Made by a program: the position numbers and the translations under genes | Shown: positions 1-5,949 of the stretch, in pieces | How positions within the stretch are numbered: the first letter of the stretch is position 1 | Layout of the letters: each line of letters starts with the position of its first letter | Notes under the pieces: model-generated | The model's database searches: none | Told to the model about the DNA's origin: nothing | Seen by the model: the letters and a program-made list of their open reading frames with translations, nothing else | NCBI GenBank assembly: GCA_015655535.1 | Contig: JAATEW010000337.1 | Coordinates: 1-8,294 of the forward strand | DNA from: Hyphomicrobiales bacterium | GTDB lineage: Bacteria > Pseudomonadota > Alphaproteobacteria > Rhizobiales > Beijerinckiaceae | Length of the DNA stretch: 8,294 bases | Reading direction: 5' to 3'

Positions 1-125
1 CCGACGCCGCCGGCCACGGTGCATTCGAGCACGCCCGCCGGCACCTGGGCGGCGGCTGGCGCCGCGGCGCTTAAACCGGCAAGGATCGCCGCGGCGAAAA
101 AGTAACGATGAGATAAATGAAGCAA
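1..125 (-). CDS. Secreted DUF992-like protein, 5' end only (partial)
   Basis: The gene reads leftward and runs off the window; 41 codons are visible. The start is a TTG at 125, chosen because GGGAGGA lies five bases upstream and no in-frame ATG is present. The visible protein is a signal peptide: a short N-terminus with His and Arg (LLHLSHRYFF), an Ala/Leu-rich core, and an AAAPAAAQ stretch that would suit signal peptidase I cleavage. The mature part begins VPAGVLECTVAGGVG. This resembles the start of DUF992 proteins, small periplasmic or secreted proteins common in Hyphomicrobiales, which open with a G-x-L-x-C-x-V-x-G-G pattern. Their function is unknown. The family call rests on about 15 mature residues, so it is probable rather than certain. 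The gene diverges from the gtrA-like gene across a short shared upstream region. Confidence 0.7.
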   Translation of the reverse strand, partial: MLHLSHRYFFAAAILAGLSAAAPAAAQVPAGVLECTVAGGV

Positions 126-198
126 ATCTATCCTCCCAAAACAACCTGGGCGAAACTTATGCCCGAGCTAGCTTTGTGACCGCAAATACGACCTTCCG

Positions 199-639
199 AT
201 GGCGGATTTGTGCCACTGGCTCCATTTAAGGCATAGCTTGCGGCCGATGATTCCTCTGCTTCGCCAATTCTCCAGCTTCTTTTGGATCGGCCTCGTGGTG
301 GTCGGCGTGCATTACGGCGTGCTGGTCTTTCTCGTCGAAATCATGCGCATCGGCGTGCTGCCTGCGACGCTCACCGGCTATGCGGCGGGGGGCTTGGTCT
401 CCTATCTGCTCAACCGGCATCATACGTTCAAAACCGGCCGCCCGCATGAGGAGGCCGGCTGGCGCTTTATCGTCGTAGCGGGGATCGGGTTTGGGCTGAC
501 GTCGGTCTTCATGTGGCTTTTCTACGCGACGATGCATCTACCCTATCTGCTGGCGCAGCTCATCACGACGGGCTGCGTCATGGTCTGGAGCTTCGCCGCG
601 CATAAGTTCTGGACATTCCGCTTCGTGCCGCCCGCGTGA
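199..639 (+). CDS. GtrA-family four-helix membrane protein
   Basis: This 146-residue inner-membrane protein has four predicted transmembrane segments, at about residues 28-47, 55-72, 88-108 and 117-134. It carries the duplicated signature of the GtrA family (PF04138): YLLNRHHTF (69-77) after helix 2 and SFAAHKFWTF (131-140) after helix 4, each an N/H-x-x-T/W-T-F type ending at the membrane surface. GtrA-like proteins are thought to help move lipid-linked sugars (undecaprenyl- or polyprenyl-phosphate glycosides) across the membrane for decoration of surface polysaccharide or teichoic acid; the substrate here cannot be read from sequence. The start is uncertain. The ATG at 199 has no clear Shine-Dalgarno sequence. 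The in-frame ATG at 247 would give a 130-residue protein starting MIPLLRQF, closer to the usual length. No glycosyltransferase gene is adjacent. It converges with hemF. Confidence 0.88.
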   Translation: MADLCHWLHLRHSLRPMIPLLRQFSSFFWIGLVVVGVHYGVLVFLVEIMRIGVLPATLTGYAAGGLVSYLLNRHHTFKTGRPHEEAGWRFIVVAGIGFGLTSVFMWLFYATMHLPYLLAQLITTGCVMVWSFAAHKFWTFRFVPPA

Positions 640-672
640 TCCCTAAAGTCGGAGCGATTTTTCGGGGCCATG

Positions 673-1584
673 CTATGGGAATTTCACTACAGGCGGCATT
701 GAGGAGAGAATGGAATCGACATTGCCCCCCGTCTTCAGCCCGAAGATCGTGCCGCGATCGTAGAGAAGGTTGAACTCGACATAGCGGCCGCGCCGCACCA
801 ATTGCTCGTCGCGATCGGCTTCTGTCCACGGCGTCTTGAAATTGCGCCGGACGATCTCCGGATAGATCGCCAGAAAAGCCTCGCCGACGTCGCGGGTGAA
901 GGCGAATGTCTCCTCGAACGTCTTTGGGACATCCGCCGGACAATCGAAATTGTCGTAGAAGATGCCGCCGATCCCGCGGGGTTCGTTGCGGTGTTTCAAA
1001 AAGAAATACTCGTCGCACCATTGTTTGAGCTTCGCGTAATCGGCGACGTTCGGATGGTTCCGGCACGGCGCTTCCATCGCGGCATGAAAATCCTTCGAGT
1101 CCTGATCGTCCTGGACCCGGCGGCGGTCGAGCATGGGGGTCAGATCCGCGCCGCCGCCGAACCAGCCTTTGCTTGTCACGACGAAGCGCGTGTTCATATG
1201 CACCGTCGGCACGTTCGGGTTGAGGGGATGAACGATCAGGGAAATCCCCGAGGCCCAGAAGCGCGGGTCCTTGTCGGCACCAGGGATTTGGGCTGCGAAT
1301 TCCGGCGGGAATGTTCCATAGACGGTCGAGGTATGGATGCCGGCCTTTTCGAAAACGCGGCCCTTCAAGAGCGCCATGCGACCGCCGCCGCCGTCTCCGC
1401 CAGCATGATCCGTGCGCTGCCAGGGTTTGAATTCGAAGCGGCCCGGCGCGGCATCGGGGCTCGCAAAGGGGCCCGGCGCCGAAGCCTCAAGCTCGTCCAG
1501 AGCCGCTGTGATCCTCGCTTGCAGCGCCTCAAACCAGGGGCGGACCTTGTCCTTATAAGCGTCGAGGGCGCTTGCCTCAGCCAT
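673..1584 (-). CDS. hemF: Oxygen-dependent coproporphyrinogen III oxidase
   Basis: HemF catalyses the O2-dependent oxidative decarboxylation of coproporphyrinogen III to protoporphyrinogen IX, the aerobic version of this heme-pathway step, in the cytoplasm. The 303-residue protein matches the usual length (about 300). Conserved blocks occur in order: HAGGDGGGGRMA (60-71), the VHMNTRF block (128-134), WFGGGADLTP (141-150), CDEYFFLKHRNEPRGIGGIF (190-209), and the C-terminal GRYVEFNLLYDRGTIFGLKT (266-285) followed by GGNVDSIL. The His and Arg residues in these blocks are the ones associated with substrate binding in the family. The ATG at 1584 is preceded by GAAGG ten bases upstream. The gene stands alone, converging with the gtrA-like gene; its upstream region holds a hairpin and an FNR/FixK-like box. 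Family assignment is secure. Confidence 0.98.
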   Translation of the reverse strand: MAEASALDAYKDKVRPWFEALQARITAALDELEASAPGPFASPDAAPGRFEFKPWQRTDHAGGDGGGGRMALLKGRVFEKAGIHTSTVYGTFPPEFAAQIPGADKDPRFWASGISLIVHPLNPNVPTVHMNTRFVVTSKGWFGGGADLTPMLDRRRVQDDQDSKDFHAAMEAPCRNHPNVADYAKLKQWCDEYFFLKHRNEPRGIGGIFYDNFDCPADVPKTFEETFAFTRDVGEAFLAIYPEIVRRNFKTPWTEADRDEQLVRRGRYVEFNLLYDRGTIFGLKTGGNVDSILSSMPPVVKFP

Positions 1585-1609
1585 TGATCTTAAACCTTCG
1601 AGCAGAAAT

Positions 1610-1634
1610 CCACGCCGGACGCGGGCGTCCGTGG
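1610..1634 (-). other. Hairpin in the hemF upstream region
   Basis: An imperfect inverted repeat lies 25 to 50 bases upstream of the hemF start. The inner stem is GGACG/CGTCC (1617-1621 with 1626-1630) and the outer stem is CCAC/GTGG (1610-1613 with 1631-1634), with a three-base bulge on one side. If the transcript begins upstream of it, the hairpin sits in the hemF leader RNA. No function can be assigned. Confidence 0.3.
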
Positions 1635-1664
1635 CCCAGTTAAGCGCGCGCGGCAGCCGATGAA

Positions 1665-1678
1665 TTGCGATGGATCAA
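1665..1678. promoter_or_regulatory. FNR/FixK-like binding box upstream of hemF
   Basis: TTGC-N6-TCAA occurs 81 to 94 bases upstream of the hemF start codon. It fits the relaxed alphaproteobacterial FixK-type consensus TTG(A/C)-N6-(T/G)CAA and matches 8 of the 10 fixed bases of TTGAT-N4-ATCAA. In rhizobia and Rhodobacter, FnrL or FixK2 controls heme genes such as hemA and hemN, so a site before an oxygen-dependent heme enzyme is plausible. The promoter itself is not evident, so activation or repression cannot be inferred. A relaxed motif of this kind also occurs by chance. Confidence 0.4.
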
Positions 1679-1692
1679 CTGCCGACGCGACC

Positions 1693-1808
1693 TAGAGCGG
1701 GATGAGGAAAAGCGGACACCGGTTTTCCGTCCCATCCCGCTCTAAACTATTAGAATCGATCACGTTGATGATTTTTGATTGGTTCAATCAAAAATCATCG
1801 TGATCTAA
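1693..1808. repeat. Two-hairpin palindromic intergenic repeat (Hyphomicrobiales type)
   Basis: Two adjacent inverted repeats form one unit. The first has perfect 12-base arms, TAGAGCGGGATG (1693-1704) and CATCCCGCTCTA (1733-1744), enclosing a second GGAAAA/TTTTCC pairing (1706-1711 with 1723-1728). The second has 15-base perfect arms (1767-1781 and 1785-1799, right arm CAATCAAAAATCATC) around a three-base loop, extended by GATCAC/GTGATC (1758-1763 with 1800-1805) after a three-base bulge. I recall this pattern, an AGAGCGGGATG palindrome followed by an AATCAAAAATCAT palindrome, as a dispersed noncoding element repeated many times in Beijerinckiaceae and Methylocystaceae genomes. Only one copy is in this window. 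It lies between the 3' end of the unknown membrane protein gene and the hemF upstream region. It could fold as RNA if transcribed; there is no U-tract typical of an intrinsic terminator. Confidence 0.8.
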
Positions 1809-1832
1809 TGTCAACGAGCGCCGGTTTCAGTT

Positions 1833-2423
1833 TTATTTCGAGGCGATATGCTGGTTGAAGGCGCCGCTGAGGATTTTGACGAGCGCGGTTTTCACATTGC
1901 GGCCCGTATCGGTGAGGGTCATGACGTAGCAATTATGCGGATAGCCGATGCCGGACGGTTTGCCGCTGGTTTCTTCATCGACCATGGCCTGGCCCTTGAT
2001 CCGGGCTTTCAACTCAGGGTCGTCGGCAATGGCGGTCAGGCCTTTCGCCTGCAATTGATAGTCGAGCGCGAGCATGCGGCGCATCTCGACCGTCGGGCGC
2101 TGGTAATCGCAGAGCGCGCCGAGGTCGCCGACATTCATCAGCCGTTCGAATTCACCGGGTTCGAGGCTGTTCACCACAGCGAGCACTTTGCCCGGCTCGT
2201 TCTCATCCACGTTGAAGGGGGCGAGATTGGACGTAACATTTCCTTGATCGAAGGCAATCTTCACGATCCCCGCGATCTCGACCGTCGTCGCGGAAGCAGT
2301 CTTCTGGAGCAGGGTCTGGCTGACCGTCAGAAGCGTCGGAAAATTCCATGCAAGAACCCCGAGCCCGATGAGGCAGAGCACGGTCAGCATCAATTGATTC
2401 AATGACTTGAGCGCGGTCGACAT
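1833..2423 (-). CDS. Membrane-anchored protein of unknown function
   Basis: I do not recognise a named family for this 196-residue protein. It begins at the ATG at 2423, preceded by GGGAGGA about five bases upstream; the longer open frame upstream of it runs through trmL in another frame and is not used. An N-terminal hydrophobic segment (about residues 9-31, LMLTVLCLIGLGVLAW followed by NFPTLL) looks like an uncleaved anchor. The remainder is soluble, with a mixed Val/Ala/Ile region (46-60), an acidic stretch (72-78), and a helical region EMRRMLALDYQLQAKGLTAI (113-132). The tail NCYVMTLTDTGRNVKTALVK (164-183) resembles the wing and last helix of winged-helix proteins. Two Cys (105 and 165) lie in the soluble part and could pair if it is periplasmic. 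It follows trmL by 83 bases on the same strand, so the two may be co-transcribed. Confidence 0.8.
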   Translation of the reverse strand: MSTALKSLNQLMLTVLCLIGLGVLAWNFPTLLTVSQTLLQKTASATTVEIAGIVKIAFDQGNVTSNLAPFNVDENEPGKVLAVVNSLEPGEFERLMNVGDLGALCDYQRPTVEMRRMLALDYQLQAKGLTAIADDPELKARIKGQAMVDEETSGKPSGIGYPHNCYVMTLTDTGRNVKTALVKILSGAFNQHIASK

Positions 2424-2506
2424 GGGATCCTCCCCTCGATCGAAAAAGGATCGCAGTAAAAGAGTGCATCCGGCGGTGCGCGTCCGCACAGGCCAGCGGG
2501 CTCGCG

Positions 2507-2986
2507 TCAAGCGCCCGATAGCTGCCGCAAGGCTTCGCCCACCACCATAGCCGCGGCCACGGCGACGTTCAGCGAACGTAAGGACGGTTGCAAAGGAATG
2601 AGCACGCTGGCATCGGCGGCAAGATGAACATCTTCCGGTACGCCGGCGGACTCGCGCCCGACCAGCAGAATGTCGCCGGGCGCGAAAGCAAAGTCCGTGT
2701 AAGGGGTTTGAGCCCTGGTCGAAAGGAGGATGAGGCGTCGGCCGGCGTTCCGGCGCCAGTCTTCGAACGCCCGCCAGGACACATGTCGTTTTATGGTTAC
2801 ATGGTCGAGATAATCCATGCCGGCCCGGCGGAAATGCTTGTCGGTCACCGGGAAGCCCGCGGGTTCGATGATTGCCGCATCTATGCCGAGGCAAGCGCAC
2901 ATCCGCAGCATCGTCCCGCAATTTTGCGGGATGTCCGGCTGATAAAGGGCAAGAGTGAATCTGGGTTGGGGCGGCGGCGCCGTCAC
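2507..2986 (-). CDS. trmL: tRNA (cytidine(34)-2'-O)-methyltransferase
   Basis: TrmL is a small SPOUT-family enzyme that transfers a methyl group from S-adenosylmethionine to the 2'-OH of the wobble nucleotide (C34 or cmnm5U34) in tRNA-Leu isoacceptors. The 159-residue protein matches E. coli TrmL in length and layout. It shows an N-terminal LALYQPDIPQNCGTMLRMCA block (12-31) with Asn22, IIEPAGF (39-45), DKHFRRAGMDYLDH (49-62), and the knot-forming SAM site LLVGRESAGVP (107-117) with IPLQPSLRSLNVAVAAAMV (130-148). The start is a GTG at 2986 with TGAGG five bases upstream; the nearby upstream ATG is out of frame and stops at once. It heads a probable two-gene leftward unit with the membrane-anchored protein, and it diverges from petA. 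Confidence 0.95.
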   Translation of the reverse strand: MTAPPPQPRFTLALYQPDIPQNCGTMLRMCACLGIDAAIIEPAGFPVTDKHFRRAGMDYLDHVTIKRHVSWRAFEDWRRNAGRRLILLSTRAQTPYTDFAFAPGDILLVGRESAGVPEDVHLAADASVLIPLQPSLRSLNVAVAAAMVVGEALRQLSGA

Positions 2987-3032
2987 TGAAGCCTCATCGC
3001 GTGGAAATTCCTATCGGAAAAGACAAGATGAC

Positions 3033-3056
3033 ATTTCTGATGGAATGGCCAGAAAT
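3033..3056. promoter_or_regulatory. Inverted repeat, possible operator, in the trmL-petA intergenic region
   Basis: A perfect inverted repeat ATTTCTG-N10-CAGAAAT lies in the 210-base divergent region. It is 47 to 70 bases upstream of the trmL start and about 140 bases upstream of petA. The 17-base centre-to-centre spacing would suit a dimeric DNA-binding protein on two faces nearly two helical turns apart. I do not recognise the motif as belonging to a known regulator. Confidence 0.3.
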
Positions 3057-3077
3057 CCGTGCTGGGAGGTGTCAAGC

Positions 3078-3137
3078 ATGAAGCGTGTTTCAGAATCGTT
3101 CGAGAGAGTGGCGAAGCGTCGCATTGCCCGGGGGTGA
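3078..3137 (+). other. Possible 19-codon leader ORF upstream of petA
   Basis: A short ORF starts at the ATG at 3078, with a good Shine-Dalgarno GGGAGG at 3064-3069 and eight-base spacing. It would encode MKRVSESFERVAKRRIARG, a basic, helix-prone peptide, and ends 59 bases before the petA start. The ribosome-binding site is the only evidence. It could be a leader peptide of the petABC transcript or a chance match. Confidence 0.25.
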
Positions 3138-3196
3138 GGGCTTGCTACTAGTCGCCGCGAAAACGTCGCACTTGCTCCTATTCGAAGGCATGATTC

Positions 3197-3715
3197 GTGG
3201 CCACTGAGACGATGGTCGAACCGACCCGCCGGGATTTCCTCTTCATTGCGACCGGCGCCGCAGGCGCCATCGCCGTCGGTTCGATCGTGTGGCCTTTGAT
3301 CGATCAGATGAATCCGGACGCATCGACGCTGGCGGCGGCGAATACGGAAGTCGATCTCGCCAATATTGCCGAAGGCCAGATCGTGACCGTCAAATGGCGC
3401 GGCAAGCCGGTTTTCGTCCGGCATCGCACCCAAAAGGAAATCGACGCGGCTCGTGCCGTCCCGATGAGCGAGTTGCGCGACCCGGCGACCGACGAGTCGC
3501 GCGCGCAAAAGCCGGAATGGCTGATCGTCATCGGCATTTGCACCCATTTGGGCTGCGTGCCGCTTGGCCATCAAGGTCAGTATGACGGCTGGTTCTGCCC
3601 CTGCCACGGATCGGTCTATGATACGGCGGCGCGCATCCGCCAAGGGCCGGCGCCCTATAACCTCTACCTGCCGCCGTACAAATTCCTCAGCGATAGCAAA
3701 GTCAGCATAGGATAG
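3197..3715 (+). CDS. petA: Ubiquinol-cytochrome c reductase Rieske iron-sulfur subunit
   Basis: This is the [2Fe-2S] subunit of the cytochrome bc1 complex, which takes one electron from ubiquinol at the Qo site and passes it to cytochrome c1. The 172-residue protein starts at a GTG at 3197 with GAAGG eight bases upstream; the in-frame ATG at 3212 has no better site. A twin-arginine motif (RRDFLF, 11-16) precedes the single hydrophobic helix (about 17-35), which acts as a Tat signal-anchor. Cluster ligands are Cys115 and His117 in CTHLGC (115-120) and Cys134 and His137 in CPCHGS (134-139). Cys120 and Cys136 form the usual disulfide. Ser139 and Tyr141, which tune the redox potential, are present. 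The GPAPYNLYLPPYKF block closes the cluster domain. It is the first gene of petABC, 47 bases before petB. Confidence 0.98.
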   Translation: MATETMVEPTRRDFLFIATGAAGAIAVGSIVWPLIDQMNPDASTLAAANTEVDLANIAEGQIVTVKWRGKPVFVRHRTQKEIDAARAVPMSELRDPATDESRAQKPEWLIVIGICTHLGCVPLGHQGQYDGWFCPCHGSVYDTAARIRQGPAPYNLYLPPYKFLSDSKVSIG

Positions 3716-3716
3716 G

Positions 3717-3731
3717 TGCGCGGCCCGCGCA
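3717..3731 (+). other. Intercistronic hairpin between petA and petB
   Basis: Immediately after the petA stop codon there is a perfect six-base inverted repeat, TGCGCG (3717-3722) and CGCGCA (3726-3731), around a three-base GCC loop. There is no following U-tract, so it is unlikely to be a full terminator. It could stabilise the upstream message or set the petA to petB expression ratio. Confidence 0.35.
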
Positions 3732-3762
3732 GCATCCTTGAGAATGGAATAGAGAAGGCCCC

Positions 3763-5031
3763 ATGAGCGGACACTCGACCTATATCCCGAAAAGCGATCT
3801 CGCCCGCTGGTTCGAGAGCCGCTTGCCGATCATCGGTCTGATCCACTCGTCCTTCATCGTCTTTCCCAATCCGCGAAACCTCAACTATTGGTGGACCTTC
3901 GGCGGCATTCTCGCATTCATGCTGATGTCGCAGATCGTCACCGGCGTCGTTCTCGTGATGCATTACACGCCCGAGACGACGCTGGCCTTCGACTCCGTCG
4001 AGCACATCATGCGCGACGTGAACTATGGCTGGCTGCTGCGCTACGCGCATGCAAACGGCGCGTCGATGTTCTTCATCGCCGTCTATATTCATATGTTCCG
4101 CGGCTTCTATTACGGTTCCTACAAGGCGCCGCGCGAAGTGCTCTGGCTGCTCGGCGTCGTGATCTATCTTTTGATGATGGCGACGGGCTTCATGGGCTAT
4201 GTGCTGCCCTGGGGCCAGATGAGCTTCTGGGGCGCGACCGTCATCACCAGCCTCTTCTCCGCCATTCCGGTCGTCGGCAATTCGATCACGACCTGGCTCT
4301 GGGGCGGCTATTCGGTCGATAATGCGACGTTGAACCGCTTCTTTTCGCTGCATTATCTCCTGCCTTTCATGATCCTGGGCGTGGTGATCCTGCACATCTG
4401 GGCCCTGCATGTCGCGGGGCCGGGCAATCCGGTCGGTGTCGAAAAGAAGTCGCCGAAGGACACTTTGGCCTTCCATCCCTATTTCACGGTGAAGGATGGT
4501 TTCGCGCTCGTCTGCTTCCTGATCTTCTATGCCTGGTTTGTCTTCTACATCCCGAATTTCCTCGGCGACGCGGATAATTACATCGAAGCCAATCCGCTGC
4601 AGACGCCGGTCCATATCGTGCCCGAATGGTACTACCTGCCCTTCTACGCGATCCTACGTTCGATCCCCTCGAAGCTCGGCGGCGTCATCGCCATGTTCGG
4701 CGCGATCGTGCTCTTCGCCTTCCTGCCCTGGCTCGACCGTTCGCCGGTCCGCTCCGGAAACTACCGCCCCGTCTTCAAGATCTTCTTCTGGATCTTCGTC
4801 GCCGTGACCTTGGCGCTGGGTTACATCGGATCGCAGCCGCCGGAAGGCAACATGGTCCTCTACGGCCAGCTTTTGACGGCCTATTACTTCATCTTCTTCC
4901 TCGTGATCCTGCCGCTGATCGGGCTTTTCGAGACGCCTTTGCCGCTGCCAGCGTCGATCGCAGAATCGGTGCTCAGTCCGGTCAAGCCCCCGGCCGCGCC
5001 GGCCGCTGCAACCTCTTCGGCGGAGCACTGA
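3763..5031 (+). CDS. petB: Cytochrome b of the bc1 complex
   Basis: This 422-residue integral membrane subunit carries hemes bL and bH and the Qo and Qi quinone sites. The start ATG at 3763 has GAGAAGG four bases upstream. Heme ligands are His96 (YAHANGAS) and His110 (VYIHMFR) in helix B, and His197 (SLHYLLPF) and His211 (ILHIWALH) in helix D. Both pairs are separated by 13 residues, the bc1 rather than b6f spacing. The Qo-site PEWY motif is at 287-290. About eight transmembrane helices are visible. The C-terminus ends in a short Pro/Ala-rich tail (about 407-422). Unlike the fused fbcH of Bradyrhizobium and relatives, the gene ends in its own TGA one base before the petC start, so the two are translationally coupled. 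Confidence 0.98.
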   Translation: MSGHSTYIPKSDLARWFESRLPIIGLIHSSFIVFPNPRNLNYWWTFGGILAFMLMSQIVTGVVLVMHYTPETTLAFDSVEHIMRDVNYGWLLRYAHANGASMFFIAVYIHMFRGFYYGSYKAPREVLWLLGVVIYLLMMATGFMGYVLPWGQMSFWGATVITSLFSAIPVVGNSITTWLWGGYSVDNATLNRFFSLHYLLPFMILGVVILHIWALHVAGPGNPVGVEKKSPKDTLAFHPYFTVKDGFALVCFLIFYAWFVFYIPNFLGDADNYIEANPLQTPVHIVPEWYYLPFYAILRSIPSKLGGVIAMFGAIVLFAFLPWLDRSPVRSGNYRPVFKIFFWIFVAVTLALGYIGSQPPEGNMVLYGQLLTAYYFIFFLVILPLIGLFETPLPLPASIAESVLSPVKPPAAPAAATSSAEH

Positions 5032-5032
5032 C

Positions 5033-5929
5033 ATGCGCCGCATCCTGAAAGACGAGACGATGAGTGCGCGCCTTCATGCCGGTCTCGGCGCCATCGCCTT
5101 CGCGGCGGCCTTCCTCGCCTTCGGCACGCCGGGTTTCTCGCAGGGCGAAAATACCGGCTCGTCCGAGGCGGTCGAAGGCCATCACGCGCCGGAGCGCCAG
5201 AGCTGGTCTTTCTACGGGCCGTTCGGCAAATACGATCAGGCGCAATTGCAGCGCGGCTTCAAGGTCTACAAGGATGTCTGCTCGAACTGTCATTCGATCA
5301 ACGATATCGCCTTCCGCAACCTTGCCGATCCGGGCGGCCCTGGCTTCTCGGAAGCCCAGGTGAAGGCGCTGGCCGAGACCTATAAGGTCAAGGACGGCCC
5401 GAACGACGCAGGCGAGATGTATGAGCGGCCGGGCCGCCCATCCGATCATATCCCGCCGCCTTTCCCGAACAAGCAGGCGGCGATCGCCGCGCTCGGCGCG
5501 GCGCCGCCGGATATGTCGGTCCTGGCGAAAGCGCGCGCGATCTCGCGCGGCTTCCCCTATTTCATCACCGACGCCTTCGTTCAATATCAGGAGGCCGGGC
5601 CGGATTACATTTATGCGCTGCTGACCGGCTATACGAAGGACGACGACCCGAACTGGAACGCGATCTTTCCGGGCCACCATATCGCCATGCCGAAGCCTCT
5701 CGCCGATGGGCAGGTCGAATATACCGACGGCACGCCGCAGACTCTGCCGCAATATGCGAAGGACATCTCGGCCTTCCTGATGTGGGCGGCCGAACCCAAG
5801 CTCGAAGAGCGCAAGGAAATCGGCTTTCGCGTGTTCATTTTCCTGATCGTCTTCGCGACTTTGCTTTATTTCGTGAAGAAGCGGATCTGGGCGGGGCTGC
5901 ACGACGAGGCGGCGCACGCGCATCCGTGA
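5033..5929 (+). CDS. petC: Cytochrome c1 of the bc1 complex
   Basis: Cytochrome c1 accepts electrons from the Rieske cluster and passes them to a periplasmic cytochrome c. The 298-residue precursor begins at an ATG one base after the petB stop, with GGAG inside the end of petB as its ribosome-binding site; an in-frame ATG at 5060 is an alternative. A signal peptide covers about residues 1-37 (hydrophobic GLGAIAFAAAFLAFG core). Heme c attaches at CSNCH (Cys83, Cys86, His87), and Met219 in HHIAMPKPL is the likely sixth ligand. The family block WSFYGPFGKYDQAQLQRGFK (58-77) precedes the heme site. A C-terminal anchor (about 264-282) is followed by a basic stretch and a His/Ala-rich tail. It is the last gene of the operon; its stop lies 20 bases from the end of a converging small ORF. 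Confidence 0.98.
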   Translation: MRRILKDETMSARLHAGLGAIAFAAAFLAFGTPGFSQGENTGSSEAVEGHHAPERQSWSFYGPFGKYDQAQLQRGFKVYKDVCSNCHSINDIAFRNLADPGGPGFSEAQVKALAETYKVKDGPNDAGEMYERPGRPSDHIPPPFPNKQAAIAALGAAPPDMSVLAKARAISRGFPYFITDAFVQYQEAGPDYIYALLTGYTKDDDPNWNAIFPGHHIAMPKPLADGQVEYTDGTPQTLPQYAKDISAFLMWAAEPKLEERKEIGFRVFIFLIVFATLLYFVKKRIWAGLHDEAAHAHP

Positions 5930-5949
5930 TTTGGAGCTTGGGGCGGTGC

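Noticed and set aside
640..672. Terminator between the converging gtrA-like gene and hemF
   Set aside because: No stem followed by a U-tract was found in the 33-base gap.
802..1587. Long rightward open frame (261 codons) opposite hemF
   Set aside because: It is antisense to hemF, whose conserved motifs span the whole stretch. The product has no recognisable domain.
2424..2921. N-terminal extension of the unknown membrane protein to a 362-residue form
   Set aside because: The extension runs through trmL in another frame and is Arg-rich. A strong Shine-Dalgarno and hydrophobic anchor mark the start at 2423.
3664..4614. Long leftward open frame (316 codons) opposite petB
   Set aside because: It is antisense to cytochrome b, and its charged low-complexity product is typical of antisense frames in GC-rich genes.
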